A stretch of 26,618 bases of DNA from Lenisia limosa (lineage: Eukaryota; Breviatea), in NCBI GenBank assembly GCA_001655205.1, contig LPNZ01005330.1, forward strand, positions 1 to 26,618. The letters run 5' to 3'. Positions 1 to 11,232 of this stretch are shown piece by piece; positions within the stretch are counted from its first letter, which is position 1; every line of letters starts with the position of its first letter. A program made the translations under genes and the position numbers. Below the pieces are notes generated by a model that did no database searches, was not told the origin of the DNA, and saw only the letters and a program-made list of their open reading frames with translations.

Positions 1-44
1 GACTAAGGAAGGGGGGACTAAGGAAGGGGGGACTAAGGAAGGGG
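1..44. repeat. 15-bp tandem repeat at the left edge
   Basis: Three head-to-tail copies of a 15-bp unit (gactaaggaaggggg), the last one base short, start at the very first base, so the array probably continues to the left. It is purine-only on this strand apart from one c and one t per unit. The rest of 45-292 is AT-rich with homopolymers, and I see no gene in it. Confidence 0.9.
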
Positions 45-292
45 TAAGGGAAAACGAGTTGAGAGAATTAATTATGACTTCAATTCTTGGAAAAATATCT
101 ATCGTTATGAATGATCAAGAATAATTTTTTCGGACCGGTTACGTCCTCTTCATTGGAAGTACTGATAGTTTTCAAAGAACGTTGGGTTGAGGATGGAATA
201 TCAAATAGCCCAAAGAAGGGTTTCAGATATGAATATCCAAGAAAAATTAACGAAAAAAAAAAATGGGAATAATTATATCGATATACTAGATA

Positions 293-339
293 TAGTGACC
301 GGGACAAGGAAAATCGGCCAAGACTTAACCCGGTCACAG
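293..339. repeat. Shortened copy of MITE family B
   Basis: The right end (ggccaagacttaacccggtcacag) is the reverse complement of the left terminus of the 78-bp copies at 3774 and 20697. The left end agtgaccgggacaag matches the same terminus directly. Only about 46 bp remain between the ends, so this copy has lost part of one arm and the centre. It lies about 90 bp beyond the stop codon of the minus-strand gene that ends at 429. Confidence 0.75.
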
Positions 340-428
340 TTTTTTTTCGTACATAATGCATATGATATTATCAATATGTTTTTTTATTTTCTGATAAAAA
401 AGACGACACCCTAGTCCACGAGATATCC

Positions 429-3400
429 CTACTGTTTTGTAGCTGAAGGCACCATAGCCACTGAAGACTGTAACAGCCGTGCAACTGCCCTTACAAGCCC
501 TAGAGTGTGTCAAAACGGAAGAAGTGTGAAGAACATGAGAGAGGTGAGTAGTAGACAGAATTAAAAGGAAAAAAAAAATAGGAAATTTCGTGTGAGTAAA
601 AATATAAATTAAACCCTTCCCGCCATACCATATCCAAACAAAGCTTCAACAGCATTGTTATCTAGAGAGGCTCCACTTAAGTCCTTCGACGCCAGCGGTA
701 GAATCCGGGTGAGGTAGTGCAGAACCACAAGACAGGAGCAGGGGGACTCCGAGACATGGAGAATATGGATCGGTTTCGAGAATCCTGAAGAGTGGGGGAA
801 ACATTAGTAACATTGTTGCAACAATAAAAGAGGTCCAACGATCTGGGTTGATTGAAATATTACAATAGTGGTAACAATTATTGCACGGCGAAGGTTAAGT
901 TATAAAAATGACTCAATAAAGAGGTACATCAATCAAAGAAACTAGCCTACCAGGGGATGAAAGAATTTTTGAGTTTTGATTCTACAAAATTAGAAAAGAT
1001 GGGGTAGGGGTAATCCTATTATATATAATAACCAAGAATGTGTATGTACAAGACAGCAGAAATTCTTGCCAATATTGAGATAATACAAATGCTGCAGTCT
1101 ATGATGTGATCACAACTGTCTGAAAGATGGAACAAAAATGCTTTTTTGATTACCTTGACACAAATATGGGTGTAAAGGCCCATGACTTCAAGGCGCAAAT
1201 GGGTAGGTAGCTGGTCAAAGTGCGAAAATAGAGGCTGCAAAGTCAATCAAAAGATCAAAAAAATGGATTTGTGAAAAAAAAAAAGGCAAGATATTGGCAT
1301 TATGGTAATTCCTGGACATCGAACACGCCGTGCATACACTGAGGAGAATCGGTGCGAGGGTAGAGGCGTTTAATGCGTGTGATGTTAGGAGAGAGGCAAG
1401 GACGAGCAGAGAGTCTTCAGCCACGTGGGCCGGCTCCTAGATATTAGATGGACTTGTTGTGAACACTTTGAATAACAAAAAGCAGGGGTGGTGGGGGAAA
1501 GGACATATGAGTTATGAGTATAGATCAATGGCCAATAGTGAACAGCCATCATAATTATCCGTCCGGGCCTGTCAACCCCCAACCTGAATGTTATGAAACG
1601 CAAACACCAGAGCTGTGATGCCGTCAATCCATCTCACTGCTCCATCGCCTGAACAGTAAGGAAAGCTACTAATGTATGTATGTGTGTATATTATCCGCCT
1701 GATAGCAACCGAATTATAAATGAGAAATACAACAACACTATAGAGAACACCCAGACCCCACCATTAGGGTTTCACATCCGTTCGAAAAAAGACTGAATTT
1801 CTTATTAAATCCTCGAAAACTATCGATGTTTTTCTGGTATTTTTTGAAACGAAGTGAGGCCCAACCCACCACGCAACGGCTTTTCCTCAAGTTTTGAACG
1901 AGGTGCTTTTAGAGGTGCGGGAGAAATCTGATCCAACGCTGAGGCCGCAAGAGTTCCTGGAAGTGAAATCAGATAATGACTCAGTAGGATAATACAGCAG
2001 AATGAGGAAATTCTGTTTCTGGAGCTTGTTGCATTTTACAGATTTCCAACAACGCGTCACAAAAAAAAACAGAACACGGTTACTATTTTCAAATTTTGAT
2101 ATCGGCGTGTCAGAGACAAACCAAACGATCCAATCACTGAGTAGTGCTTTCTTACCTTCAGGGGGCTGGAGGNNNNNNNNNNNNNNNNNNNNNNNNNNNN
2201 NNNNNNNNNNNNNNNNNNNNNNNNNNNNNNNNNNNNNNNNNNNNNNNNNNNNNNNNNNNNNNNNGGAGAGTAGCGAGGGTCCGTGTGCCTGGTGGTCAGG
2301 CATTGTTAGGACTCAAAATAACAAAAGCTTATAATATTACATATCAAAAATACTATTACATTCTGCTTTCCCGATATAACATTTTATCATTTTGCATTGA
2401 AAGACAGAGTAGAAAAAGAAAAAAACACTGTGATAAAATATATCAGATTGACTGTATGAATCCCCGGTGGATGTGAACAAATTACAACCCAAACCAAATT
2501 CTTACACTTCGCAAGGCCAACCTGAGCAAACAACACACACGGCGAGCACCCATTGACCCTCGAAGACGCCGAGGCAAACACAAGGGCCTCAAGAACTTCA
2601 ACACTGGCCGTGGGGTGCGGCATCTTCTTCAAAATGGACATGAGCCAAGCTGGGGAAAAGGATGAGATATGCCTTGATAAGATAATTAGGAGGGGATGAG
2701 ATATGCCTTGATAAGATAATTAGGAGGGGATGAGCGTACCAACTAACAATGTTATTATACTAGTAGCAAAATAAAAACTATGACATAGTGTCGCTACATA
2801 TCATTACATATGAACAAAAGAACGAAACAAAAGACATCAAACAAGCAATACTCTCCCCTCTTACCAGTGACCATATTAACAACCCGGCAAGATAGAGAGG
2901 GCAAAGTGACACAATCCCCTGGTCCATTGGAGGCATCATCCAGAGCCCAGCAAAGCGCCAGCTTATCATAGTCAATTTCACTCAACGACGGTCGCTCCTG
3001 TTCCGAGACTTGTTTTCCCTTATCATCCTTATTGCCGCTTTCCAATGAGATTTCGGAATCACTAAGTACGGTACCAGTCATTAAGGTGCTCGCTGCAGTG
3101 GCGCCCATAGACACTTCGAACTCCTGCACGGCACGGGAGAGACGTATATTTTTCGTTTCTCGAGCTAACTCCTGCTCCAGACAGAAACAGGGGAGTGGTG
3201 AATCCGAGCCCGAAACAAAGACCAGAATCCGTGCAAAGAATCGGATAAAGGCCCTCAGAACACCGGTGACGTGAGCTAGCTTCTCAGCCACGTCAGCAAG
3301 ACGGGTCAAAAGGTTCTCCATGGGGGAGCCGACAGAGTTGAAGGGCTGGACCGGGACGCAGCTTATGGAATGTGATGGCGATGATAACGTGGCAGGGGCG

Positions 3401-6193
3401 ATTGGAACGCCTCGATGTGTGACTGGGACCTATGGCATGAACGTAAGTTATGAAGATATACAGAGAAGCCTGTTGATATCTAATTTGAAAAGAGGTCTCA
3501 CAGATTTTGAAAACACAATATAGCAATGCCATTCCTTCAATGCAATATACAACTGTTATCTTATATATACTTAAGCACAATAAAATATACCTGGGGGGGC
3601 AAGGCCTCTGACGTGTTTCTGACCCACACGGACCACCTTCGAGGAGGCTGCGGAGGTGGTGTCATTGCCCGCGTTGAGACGTCCCAATGTGGCTCTGCGG
3701 AGGTGAGGAGGGGGGTTGGAAGTAAAAAATCAACTCTCATGTTTCAAAAATGGGGAAGTGGTACTTCAACTTACAGTGACCGGGATAAGTCTTGACCGAT
3801 TTGTTCTGTGATTTCCCAAAGAAAATCGGTCAAGCCTTACCCCGGTCACTGCACACGTGTTGGAACTATTATTGCTGCTGAAAAGAATGGAAGTATCCCT
3901 AGTAAGTAAACTGAGAGTCGGAATTCTCATTAAGCTTCTAGCCTCTTCATTTACTACTACTGGTTCTGTCCACTCGCAAACCTCTTAATGACTTAACCTC
4001 GGCTTCAGGGGGATATGACGGCCTACTTGGGGGTGCCAAAAGCTCAAAAACTACTTCGGGATGCGAGACAGTTTCCTAAAAAGTAAATGATGACAAGAAT
4101 GAAATGAAAACATAGGGCAGCGTTCTTATTTGAATTTGAATTTGTTGAACATAAGAGTGTTCAAAAACATATAGGTGAGGGGGTATTCTGGAAGCCGACT
4201 GAAGCTTTCATAATATTCCAAATTTGTGGTAAGTGTTCTGGAAATGCCAAAGTGCTTTAATTTAGTTATGCACTTTGAATATATTTCGTATCCCCCTCCA
4301 CTAACCTGAAGAGCACCAATGAGTGCGGTCATAGCCCGGGCTGGCGATGATAACGAACTGGACTGGAACTGAACCGGGGCTAATTTCGTATAGCCGTCAT
4401 CCACCTTCGGTATCCGGGGCTCTTCCATGGGCGACAGCGGCCGAGGCGAATCAGGGAATACTGAATCAAGAACCGGGGTAACACTGAAAGTCGCTGCGGT
4501 TCCCCCAACAGGCCCGGGTATTCCGGGGTACCCATGGCATTCCAACTCGCTGCTGACGTTGCTGACAACACTGAAGGTCCGCGGCCGTGATGTTGATGGT
4601 TGTTTTGGGTCGTGGACTGGTGGGAAGACCGGTACGGCAGGGTGGCTTGAGGAGGCGTGGAAGACGGGGAAAAGGTCTCTAAATTCGTAAACCAAAGAGG
4701 AGGGGAGAATAAAAAAATGTATGCTTGAGAAAAATTCCTGTAGCTATGTCCAAATAAAAACACGTGGTAATATTGAACAAACACATGTGGCTAAACAGAC
4801 GGTGCCAACCCACCTGAGAGCTGAAAACTCAAAAACTGGCGCATCTTGTGTGGAAGCCACTCTAATTGCGTCATTGACATGACTCGCCAGCGCCTCAATC
4901 GCCACACCGAGAGCAGACGCGAAACCCGGGTTCCTTGGAGACACCTTCGTTAGCTTGTCTAAAGAGCAATGTGAGTTTATGGTGTGCAATGTTGTTTTGA
5001 AGTTAATGATGGAAATGGAAATATGTCAAACTTTACAAATAATAGAACTTAATAGTGAGTTTTTTTTTTTACAAAACAATGAGAGGCAACATTAAATACA
5101 TGCATGAGTGCTACTTAATACGGGGAAATGGATGTTCAAATTAAACACATCATCAAATTCATCAGAGAATTGTGATATATCAAACACTATTCAAGGTGCA
5201 CTCAGAACACCCGCTAACGTAGTGCCGCACAAAAGAAGACACCTTTCTCTGAGGACAAAAAAGACGCTAGCGCCGAGGTTCGAACTGCCACTGTTGGAGG
5301 CAGCGCGACAGGATACGTCCATGGTAGATTCTCAAGATCGACTTCGGCTGAAACGGTATGGTCGGTTATTGGTAGATTTGGGGAGGCTGACTTCGGCGTA
5401 ACCTAAAAATCGTTACTTCCAGGTCAATCTTTGATTTTTATGCAAAAAAAAAGGAATGTAATAAAGATGTAAACGTTGTATCTTGCCATAGCCGCCCACA
5501 CCAAAATCTATCTATTGGTTATATTCTCTCAAACAATCAACATCACAACCCCTCACCGAAGCTAGGTGGCTACATGTTGGCGTAATATCACAATTTGACG
5601 ATGGAGGTGCAGCGCTTGGGTGGTGTGTGGGTCCCAACGTTGGCGGTACAAGACAGACATGAACAATCTGGAGAGCTGAGGACAATGGAAGAAATAAAAA
5701 AGAACTTTTTAGTCATGATTGTCAATGTGTAGGTCAGTAATTTGTTTAACTCACTCAATGAAACAATATGTTTGAGGACAAGAGATTATTGCCATAGGTA
5801 TTGTTGATAATTCTGGTCACTCTCAAAACCAAGAAAAACATGATCCCACTGTGTACCCAACTTGTAAACAGAACAAAAAAACTCTTTGAGTGACATTAAA
5901 TTGCAGAGGAAACAATTCACCTAATAACAGAATAATGAATGACAAAAGCCCCAAGTTTTCCACACCTTTCTACCCACCTCAATGAACAAGTTTTGGAAGA
6001 ATTCTGGAAGAGATCTGTCAACTGTCGAGACAACAGGGGCTAAATGTCCCTCGGAAAGCTGACATAAGGATCGAGAAAGCTCTTGAACGTGGGAGGCCAA
6101 GGCAAGAGTCTGTGGGTTGGGGTAGTTCCGGTTATCGCTTTGAATGGCAGACCATGCTTGTGAAACAGCGCGATAACCGCTGGAGGAGGCCAT
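429..6193 (-). CDS. Unrecognised ~700-residue protein, 13 exons, Pro/Ser-rich centre and helical C-terminal half
   Basis: I do not recognise this protein. Exons on the minus strand, in transcript order, are 6193-5978, 5402-5243, 4958-4814, 4678-4306, 4075-4027, 3694-3591, 3429-2865, 2649-2506, 1648-1584, 1436-1338, 1234-1154, 746-629 and 499-429. All junctions are GT-AG and every phase matches, giving 729 codons. The start is the first ATG of an open exon (MASSSGYRAVSQ), 298 bp from the divergent gene at 6492; the stop is TAG at 429-431. Roughly residues 175-400 are low-complexity and Pro/Ser/Thr-rich (e.g. PDSPRPLSPMEEP). An acidic, coiled-coil-like stretch follows (ENLLTRLADVAEKL, RLSRAVQEFEV). 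The last ~230 residues read as regular amphipathic helices (e.g. HLRLEVMGLYTHICVK, GLVRAVARLLQSS), compatible with an ARM/HEAT-like fold, which is only an inference. No membrane segment or signal peptide is evident. Within 3429-2865 a 99-bp segment (3270-3172) begins GT, ends AG and is a multiple of three, so it may be an intron; removing it gives 696 residues. Least certain are the acceptor at 746 and the final exon. Confidence 0.7.
1767..1862. repeat. MITE family A copy 1, in an intron
   Basis: This ~96-bp element runs from gggtttcacatccgttcg to cgaagtgaggccc and shares the core gactgaatttct...cctcgaaaactatcgat with the other family A copies. The outer ~15 bp of the two ends are imperfect inverted repeats. 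A TA precedes the left end; the right flank is AA, so one target-site copy may have mutated. It sits in the intron between the exons at 2649-2506 and 1648-1584 of the minus-strand gene. Confidence 0.85.
2173..2264. other. Assembly gap (92 N)
   Basis: A run of N inside a long intron (1649-2505) of the minus-strand gene, starting just after a G-rich stretch (agggggctggagg). Phases of the exons on either side of the intron agree without any extra exon, so no coding sequence needs to be hidden here, though a phase-neutral exon cannot be excluded. Confidence 0.95.
2661..2734. repeat. 34-bp tandem duplication at an intron 3' end
   Basis: Two identical copies of a 34-bp unit (2661-2694 and 2695-2728, starting gatgagatatgcc) plus the first six bases of a third. 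The array lies in the 2650-2864 intron of the minus-strand gene, only about 11 bp from the acceptor of the exon at 2649, where a branch point would be expected. The copies are identical, so the duplication is recent. Confidence 0.9.
3774..3851. repeat. MITE family B, complete 78-bp copy, in an intron
   Basis: The left terminus cagtgaccgggataagtctt and the reverse complement of the right terminus, cagtgaccggggtaaggctt, match with two differences. Both arms continue into gaccgatttt, so the element is almost wholly a stem around a short centre. TA precedes the left end; CA follows the right. It lies in the intron 3695-4026 of the minus-strand gene. TIRs beginning CAGT next to TA are typical of Tc1/mariner-derived elements; no transposase is present. 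Confidence 0.85.
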
Positions 6194-6491
6194 AGCCAGG
6201 GAATAAGGTTGAACTTTACTTCATGATTATATTTTTACATTTTGCCTATAATAATAACAATCGCTCAATAATGTTAACACAGTTACACCTTCATCATCAA
6301 CCTTTATTGCGTAATTAATTTAATGTTTAAAATACTCGACGTTGGCGTGGCGCGAATATATAACACAGGCAGTAATTGTTTAAAGGACTCTCCTTTATTT
6401 GCTTAAAATGTTATACTTATATATCAACATGTTATAATAAAAATTTGATACGAAATAATAATTTGTGGGCAGGGTTCCTCGATCTCCCAAC
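6194..6491. promoter_or_regulatory. 298-bp divergent intergenic (likely bidirectional promoter)
   Basis: The start codons of the minus-strand gene (6193) and the plus-strand membrane-protein gene (6492) face away from each other across this short spacer, so both promoters must lie here or overlap the genes. It is AT-rich apart from a GC-rich patch (gacgttggcgtggcgcg, about 6338-6354) followed directly by a TATA-like aatatataac. Assigning the patch as a core promoter is an inference. Confidence 0.5.
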
Positions 6492-9400
6492 ATGCCAAGA
6501 GCATTCCTGAACACGGCGCTTAGCCTTGTTCTTGCTCTGCTTCTTGTCTTACAAGCAACTCAAGCCCGAACTGATCGGATTAGTCTCGATTTCTCTGATG
6601 CTGATGATGAGGAAGTGCATGACTGGGTGGGTCTTCAACCGTATTAGGTGTTCATTAACCAACAATGTTACAACAATCAACCATCATTTTTTGTATCAGA
6701 ACTACTAACCTGATGAAATTTTTAGGCTGTGTTACCACTGGATATGTTTGCGTTGAGGCCCAATGGGACGTGTAACGTTGCAGTTTCGTTCACTGTATGC
6801 AGGGCGAAATTGGTACCCCTTCAAAGGAAAATTTAAAGGGGAACAGCAACCAACCAGAAATTTCAGAATATAGAATCTTGACTTATATAAACATCAACTT
6901 ATTCACCAGAGACCCGTATACATTATTATTAGAGAGCCGAATAACTAATATATCATATAAGCGTGATGGTGTGGACGGCTCTGGACGGCCTTGGCCAGAT
7001 ATAACCTTATTTTTTTTATTTCTCATTGTTATATATGCAATCGACCCGTCTTTAGATATTTTTATCAGCTCCCTTTTCGATTATCACTCTTCAGCCGAGC
7101 AACTCCACAATGAGCATTGTTCTTGCTTGGCTTGGAAACACCCAGGCAGTGGGCGGGTGTTGGCTATCAATTTTGAGATCATTTTCATTCCCCATCATTT
7201 TGATCATTGATTTTTATCTATGTATCCGTCGGTTAGGTTTTGCAGTGGGGATGGTTGGCTGTGAAACACTATTTCGGATACCAATGAACTAAAGATGATC
7301 AAAAAGTTCACCATAGTATTACGAGTAGGGCTTCCCTTCGGTCCCAAAAAAAGACCAAATATCCCGATAAATCCTCGATATAAATCGATATTTCAACGGG
7401 GGTTTTCCGGACTGCAGGGAAGCCCTAATTAGGAGACTCATAATAATCTATCAAATGCATCTTGTAATAATGCTCTTTTATATTGAAACTTAATTTCTGA
7501 ATGGATTTATTTCTCAACAATGCAGAAACGAATTGGTCCGATATCCTCGCAGTCGATAACAAACATTTGTGATTTGCCAAGTTACAGTGTATGTAGTGTT
7601 GATAATGATCCTTTTCTAATCAGAAATCACCCAATCTCACTTAGTGAGATTAAACTTCACTTGGGTTGATTTCCAACATACATACATACTGCTCCAAACT
7701 TTGTATGTACATTCCAAGAATTCCAATGATGCAGAGGCGGGCGGTTTACGGATCACTGGAAACAGAATTCAAAGCCTCAAGTTTGGACCAGTACCATCTG
7801 GCCGTCCTCAATTGCGACAAACTCAGAGTCAAAGTGGATGTTTGTGGACAATAGCCTTCTTTGCTATTTACTTCTTTTTCGAATGCACTACAATGCTGCG
7901 TTATCTGCTGTTTTCCCCTGAATTTTGGGAAGTAGCGTTCGTCATTTTATTATGTGTGTTAACAACAAATTAATCGAACTTGTGAATCTTATATCTTATT
8001 ACCATATTAAGATGGAAGTCACGTGGATGAATCCTGAGAATGACGAGCGCTCTGCTGAGCAGCACGGTGTTGGCACGGCCGCTTTGGGTAGGTTTTGAAG
8101 AATACTCAACTTATGGTATTATAACTGGATCTTTCAAAAAAAAATGACTGAAATTTTTGATAAATATCGATATTTTATCAATCTTTTTCGAACAGAAGTG
8201 AATCCCTAATTACCACTCATGTATCCATTGACTTATGATTATTTTTGCTTCACTACTACATATAAGACAATACCATTTCGTATTTTCAAATAACATTACC
8301 CTAATCTAAGTTCCAGTCAGTAGGACTGACCTTGTAGTCATAGCAGGTTTCTATGCGGCTTTAGGCTCTACATGGTCGTATTTCCAACTCACGGCAACAT
8401 TCGCAAACTAGTGAGTTAAAGCCTTCATATTGACGTAGTTCTTGGGTTTGGCTTAATTTTATGATTCTATGGAAGCACTCTTCAAATATGTTATTGAAAA
8501 TCTAAAATATGGTGAATTTTGTTTTCATAAAACGATAATTGATATCACAAATAAACGCATAGCCTTCCTTTGAAATACAGCAACAGTCCCACCGAGCCTT
8601 GGTGATTTAAACTCAGCATAAACTAACACTCAGCAACTCACGTATTCCTCGCCTTTGTCGGAAGTCTCCGATCACTTGGATTTTCTTGGGCATCTGTGCT
8701 GTGAAGGTGGGAATAGGAATAGTGTTTCCTTTAGATTTAATAAAGTTGTCCGATTTGTCTTTGATTACCATTGATATATGGGTAATTTGTGTGTTTTTCA
8801 CTGGAATCCTCACATTTTCAGGTGTTTTCCTATATTTTGTATTCTTTTGTCGCAAACACCTCGCACGAAGATGGTATTCCTATGAAAACCCACAGCCTCC
8901 GGTAGGAATTGCAATATAAATACAAGGGGATATTTTTATGAATGCGATTTATGTTGTCAACCTGTTATCTCTTCTTCAATGAACCAGCCACATCATTTTC
9001 ATCCTTCTTAATCAATCAGCCACATCATTCTTAATCAATCAGCCAGTCACATTATTTAATCCTTCTTAATCAACCAGACACATCATCTTCATTCTGATTG
9101 CTCTCTCGAATGCCTGCATTCTTGGTTCCATCCACGTCATATGTGAGAGCTTCTACGAGGCTCAGTACCGAACCCGCGGGAAAATGCTCGTTGGACTCTC
9201 TTGTCGTGAGAGGTGTTTACTATTCTCTCCCTAAATATCAGCGAATATTAAATGGATTGTTGAGATTCGATTTATCTTAGCGGAGCAAAGGTTGATATCC
9301 TACACTGATACATATGCCTCCCAAGACGTCTAGCTCTGTAAAACCCCTAACACAGTTATCCTGAGTGTTTTGTTTCCATTTATTAATAATTCACCCCGCA

Positions 9401-11232
9401 GTGTATCTTGCATACATCACTTCGGAGTATTTTAGGCTTGACGCTGGATTTTTGGACCCCTCCGAAGGCTATATTGTAGGAATCACCTACTGTTTAACTG
9501 GACATAATTGTTTTTGATTATAATTCCTATTAACAGAACTTTAAGCTGTGGTGTATTAGGTGATTCAGATTCGTATGTATTCGTCAGCTAATGTCACTCA
9601 TTGATGACTTACCCACCAGTATTACACAACGATTTTATCTTATCATTAAAATACCTTTTCCCCGAACTTGACCACAACTTACCCCCAAAGATCCTGAGCA
9701 TCTTCCTTGCCATTGTGATAGTGTGCATGGTATTTTCGATTGCGCGTTTCAGTGCCTTGGCTTGTAATCAGGTGAGACCCCCCCCCCNNNNNNNNNNNNN
9801 NNNNNNNNNNNNNNNNNNNNNNNNNNNNNAATTGTACCCCACCCTCCCCCATTCGCTGTAGTAATGGGATGTGGTGCTGCAAAATTGTCTGGCCTGACCT
9901 TTTTTTTCTATTTGCTTTTAACCTTGTGCATTTCCCAAATGCTTTTCAACAAAATTGATTCTGGACTACTATCTTGAAACATCTATAAGATATATCATAT
10001 TACGATAATAAAAGTGTGAAAAACTATATGATTGACGATATAATACACCATTTTCCCTTTCAAGAAATTTCAGGTCGTGTTTTGATTTTGTTTAGTTTGT
10101 TGCTATCGCCAGCAGAAATCCTCTACAAAACCCTCTCCCTGCCTACTTCAGCATTCTTGCAACAAAACTGACGTCAGTGGTTTTTTTACCTATGGATGAT
10201 TTTTCTACACTAATAATAGTTTTGTGCCTCATCTTTTCATAGTATCCATTTGACTTGCTGAGCTTTCCACACATATCATATACTTATTGAACATTTTCTT
10301 AACATTTAGTGGGATATTGGCTGCAATAATGATAGCGCCGATTCTGCTTGTTGCTGGCCCCTTCCTTCAATACACTTTGTTGTCGTGGAAACAGCAATGG
10401 CTAATTTTGATAATGGACGAATTTCCTTATGCCTTTGTCCTCACCCCTTCCATGTGAGGCTTGGGATTTCATAGGAAACCAATTTTTTCATCAACTCTAA
10501 TTCAGGTTAACCATCTTATTATATGAATTACTTGATGTATTCACAATTTTCTGTATTATAATTCATATTCCAGATTTCTTCTACAGCCCATCACCAAGAA
10601 AGAAGCATACGACTTCTTTGCAGTTCTTCGAGACTCCTTAAATATGCGACGTGGGTGAAGGGGGAAGGGGTGTTTTTTGGGAACTGGGGTAATAGCCATG
10701 CAGTTTTGCGTATTTTTATTATTCCTTATGCTTCCCTGGACATCGGTCTCCATCTAGTCCGGTTTTGATGATTATCTAGAGAAGGTCCGGACAGGACTTG
10801 TTCCTGATTCCTTTTTACTTATTTCTACATTTTGACCTCATCAGCTGATGCACTTGGACCAACCATTAATGAGAGTGATAGTGACAGGTACGTTCTTTTG
10901 GTTGACACGAAGCACTGGTTTACTTTTCCATACTAACTCAACTAATATTCTGAGAACTTACTTACCATTATATAATTTGAGGGTTTTTTTGTAATATTTT
11001 TATATTTTATCAGGTAGTATCAATACCGTGACTTTATACAAAGTTTAAAAACTACTTTCAAGGCTATCTGATCCTTTCTTTACAGCATATCACCAACAGA
11101 TGTTGAATATCTAGTTCCATACTACTGCAGACAATTGAGCCGTCCCATCCACCCGAGGAGGAAGGTCTGGAATATTCCCTCCCTTCCGCTGTCCCTCCTT
11201 CACCAGGCGAAGAGTCCAATGCAGCGACATAG
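6492..11232 (+). CDS. Signal-peptide, ~7-TM membrane protein with GOST-like architecture (GPR107/TMEM87/TMEM145-like)
   Basis: Eighteen exons: 6492-6626, 6726-6794, 7095-7148, 7526-7588, 7735-7843, 8019-8087, 8317-8410, 8634-8706, 8822-8901, 9078-9202, 9402-9475, 9691-9771, 10096-10172, 10310-10453, 10574-10650, 10845-10887, 11086-11101, 11131-11232. All are GT-AG with matching phases, giving 494 residues. The start is the ATG opening a classic signal peptide (MPRAFLNTALSLVLALLLVL, then ATQA as a cleavage site). A ~170-residue luminal domain follows, ending in a YHLAVLNC motif and a beta-rich stretch (LRVKVDVFTWMNPEN). Hydrophobic segments then appear (DLVVIAGFYAALGSTWSYFQ, WIFLGICAVKVFSYILYSF, HIIFILIALSNACILGSI, KMLVGLSLYLAYIT, ILSIFLAIVIVCMVFSIA, GILAAIMIAPILLVAGPF, WLILIMDEFPYAFVLTPS). 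The tail is acidic and Pro/Ser-rich, ending ESNAAT. Signal peptide plus beta-type ectodomain plus 7 TM matches the GOST family of Golgi/trafficking receptors; this rests on architecture, not a diagnostic motif. A Wntless-like or other 7-TM protein is possible. The 16-bp exon 17 is a microexon. Two MITE copies and a gap lie in its introns. Confidence 0.75.
7328..7425. repeat. MITE family A copy 2, intact with TA flanks
   Basis: This 98-bp element has termini gggcttcccttcggtcc and, read from the other end, gggcttccctgcagtcc. TA lies immediately outside both ends, as expected of a TA target-site duplication. The core shares gataaatcctcgat and atcgatat with other copies. It lies between exons 3 and 4 of the membrane-protein gene. 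Confidence 0.85.
8121..8208. repeat. MITE family A copy 3, diverged left end
   Basis: The core gactgaaatttttgataaatatcgatattttatcaatctttttcg and right end gaacagaagtgaatccc match family A; the left end (actggatctttc) has drifted. TA flanks both ends. It lies in the intron between exons 6 and 7 (8088-8316) of the membrane-protein gene. Confidence 0.7.
8971..9094 (+). repeat. Four diverged ~26-33-bp repeats that each contain a splice-acceptor-like CAG
   Basis: Four consecutive versions of cttcttaatcaatcagccacatcattttcatc start near 8971, 9004, 9030 and 9062. The last copy spans the actual 3' splice site of exon 10 (aatcaaccag, exon from 9078) and its first codons (cacatcatcttcattctg). The three upstream copies therefore carry decoy acceptors followed by near-copies of the exon start. 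In-frame stops arise in the decoys (e.g. cttctTAAtc). Confidence 0.8.
9788..9829. other. Assembly gap (42 N) after poly-C
   Basis: The gap starts directly after a run of ten C (accccccccccNNN) 16 bp into the intron following exon 12 of the membrane-protein gene. The exons on either side join in phase, so the gap probably hides only intron. Confidence 0.95.

Noticed and set aside
2794-3321. ATG at MENLLTRLADV as a gene start
   Set aside because: The frame stays open upstream to an acceptor at 3430 and joins in phase with earlier exons, so this methionine is internal.
4380-4784. Alternative minus-strand frame rich in Ser/Thr/Pro/Gln
   Set aside because: It overlaps the exon 4678-4306 in another frame. 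Splice phase from 4814 (two bases left over) fixes the RDLFPVFHASS frame instead.
5108-5401. Plus-strand 97-residue open frame
   Set aside because: It is antisense to the minus-strand exon 5402-5243, which has matching splice sites and phases.
8686-8919. Long plus-strand open frame with membrane-like stretch (WVICVFFTGILTFSGVF)
   Set aside because: It reads through the intron 8707-8821. Splicing 8706 to 8822 gives a different frame (VFSYILYSFVANTS) that alone keeps phase with the next exon at 9078.
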